Origin: an uncultured Coriobacteriaceae bacterium
GTDB taxonomy: Bacteria > Actinomycetota > Coriobacteriia > Coriobacteriales > Coriobacteriaceae
Assembly: GCA_944319885.1 (NCBI GenBank)
Contig: CALUFC010000017.1
Span: forward strand, 1-33,455
DNA: 33,455 nt
Direction of reading: 5' to 3'
Under the pieces are notes generated by a model. It did not search any database, was not told the origin of the DNA, and saw only the letters and a list, made by a program, of their open reading frames with translations. A program made the position numbers and the translations under genes. Each line of letters opens with the position of its first letter. Within the stretch, counting starts at the first letter, position 1. Positions 33,333 to 33,455 of this stretch are shown here, in pieces.

Positions 33333-33455
33333 ACAACTCCAATCTACACTCCGCAGTGCATTATTGACGTCACAATGTGAGGTTATTATTTCGTGTTGAA
33401 CTCATTGTGTCAGAAGTTGTATCTGCTCCTGCACGCTCGCAAATGATTATTTGGC
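33333..33455. promoter_or_regulatory. AT-rich upstream region with palindrome and possible plus-strand promoter
   Basis: TTGACG at 33364-33369 and TATTTC at 33387-33392 are 17 bases apart and could form a promoter reading off the right edge. The 11-base palindrome TCACAATGTGA (33370-33380) lies in its spacer. A related ATTGTGTCAG follows near 33404, suggesting an operator. No gene is seen before the window ends. Confidence 0.3.

Overview
The window is 33.5 kb of GC-rich, densely coding bacterial chromosome. Gene content and protein style suggest the actinobacterial class Coriobacteriia, probably a Collinsella-like gut organism. The clues are a short ThiC, a QueA/QueH/Tgt set, a C69 dipeptidase, an AbiEi/DUF559-like protein and a surface VWA-like protein. 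The taxonomic call is inference; there is no rRNA or tRNA gene to test it.

Layout. 1-1122: the N-terminal part of polA, cut by the window edge. 1123-1937: a lower-GC intergenic region rich in dyads, with a 130-bp inverted-repeat element. 1938-6611: a large secreted VWA-like surface protein, an M18 aminopeptidase and a very strong terminator hairpin. 6613-9982: yaaA, then a thiamine module (TPP riboswitch, thiC, thiD). 10069-12950: a possible small RNA with terminator, an HdeD-like membrane protein, a macrodomain (bacterial PARG-type) protein and an AbiEi/DUF559-like protein. 12984-14058: a 148-bp inverted-repeat element and a LOG-family enzyme.

14464-18188 is an apparent four-gene operon: an RsgI-like membrane-anchored Ser-rich protein, a VTC-domain protein, a DUF4956 membrane protein and a CotH-type kinase. 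A second 148-bp element follows, then a membrane-linked XRE regulator. 19405-25904 holds the queuosine genes (tgt, queA, queH), with an LUD protein, a coiled-coil tail-anchored protein and a DUF3267 zincin between or beside them. 26016-29286 is an apparent operon of an unusual methionyl-tRNA synthetase, a GNAT acetyltransferase and a histidine phosphatase. 29299-33218 on the minus strand holds a UbiB/ABC1 kinase, a small phasin-like protein and a C69 dipeptidase.

The least explained signals are: (i) two diverged copies of an exactly 148-bp element with 23-bp inverted ends, plus a possibly related 130-bp element; (ii) two hairpins with unrelated perfect stems but a shared core of about 40 nt; (iii) the RsgI-like/VTC/DUF4956/CotH operon, in which an extracytoplasmic Ser kinase and a poly-Ser membrane protein are encoded together; and (iv) a MetRS whose KMSKS loop reads KKASSSS. 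All functional statements come from reading motifs; no database search was run.
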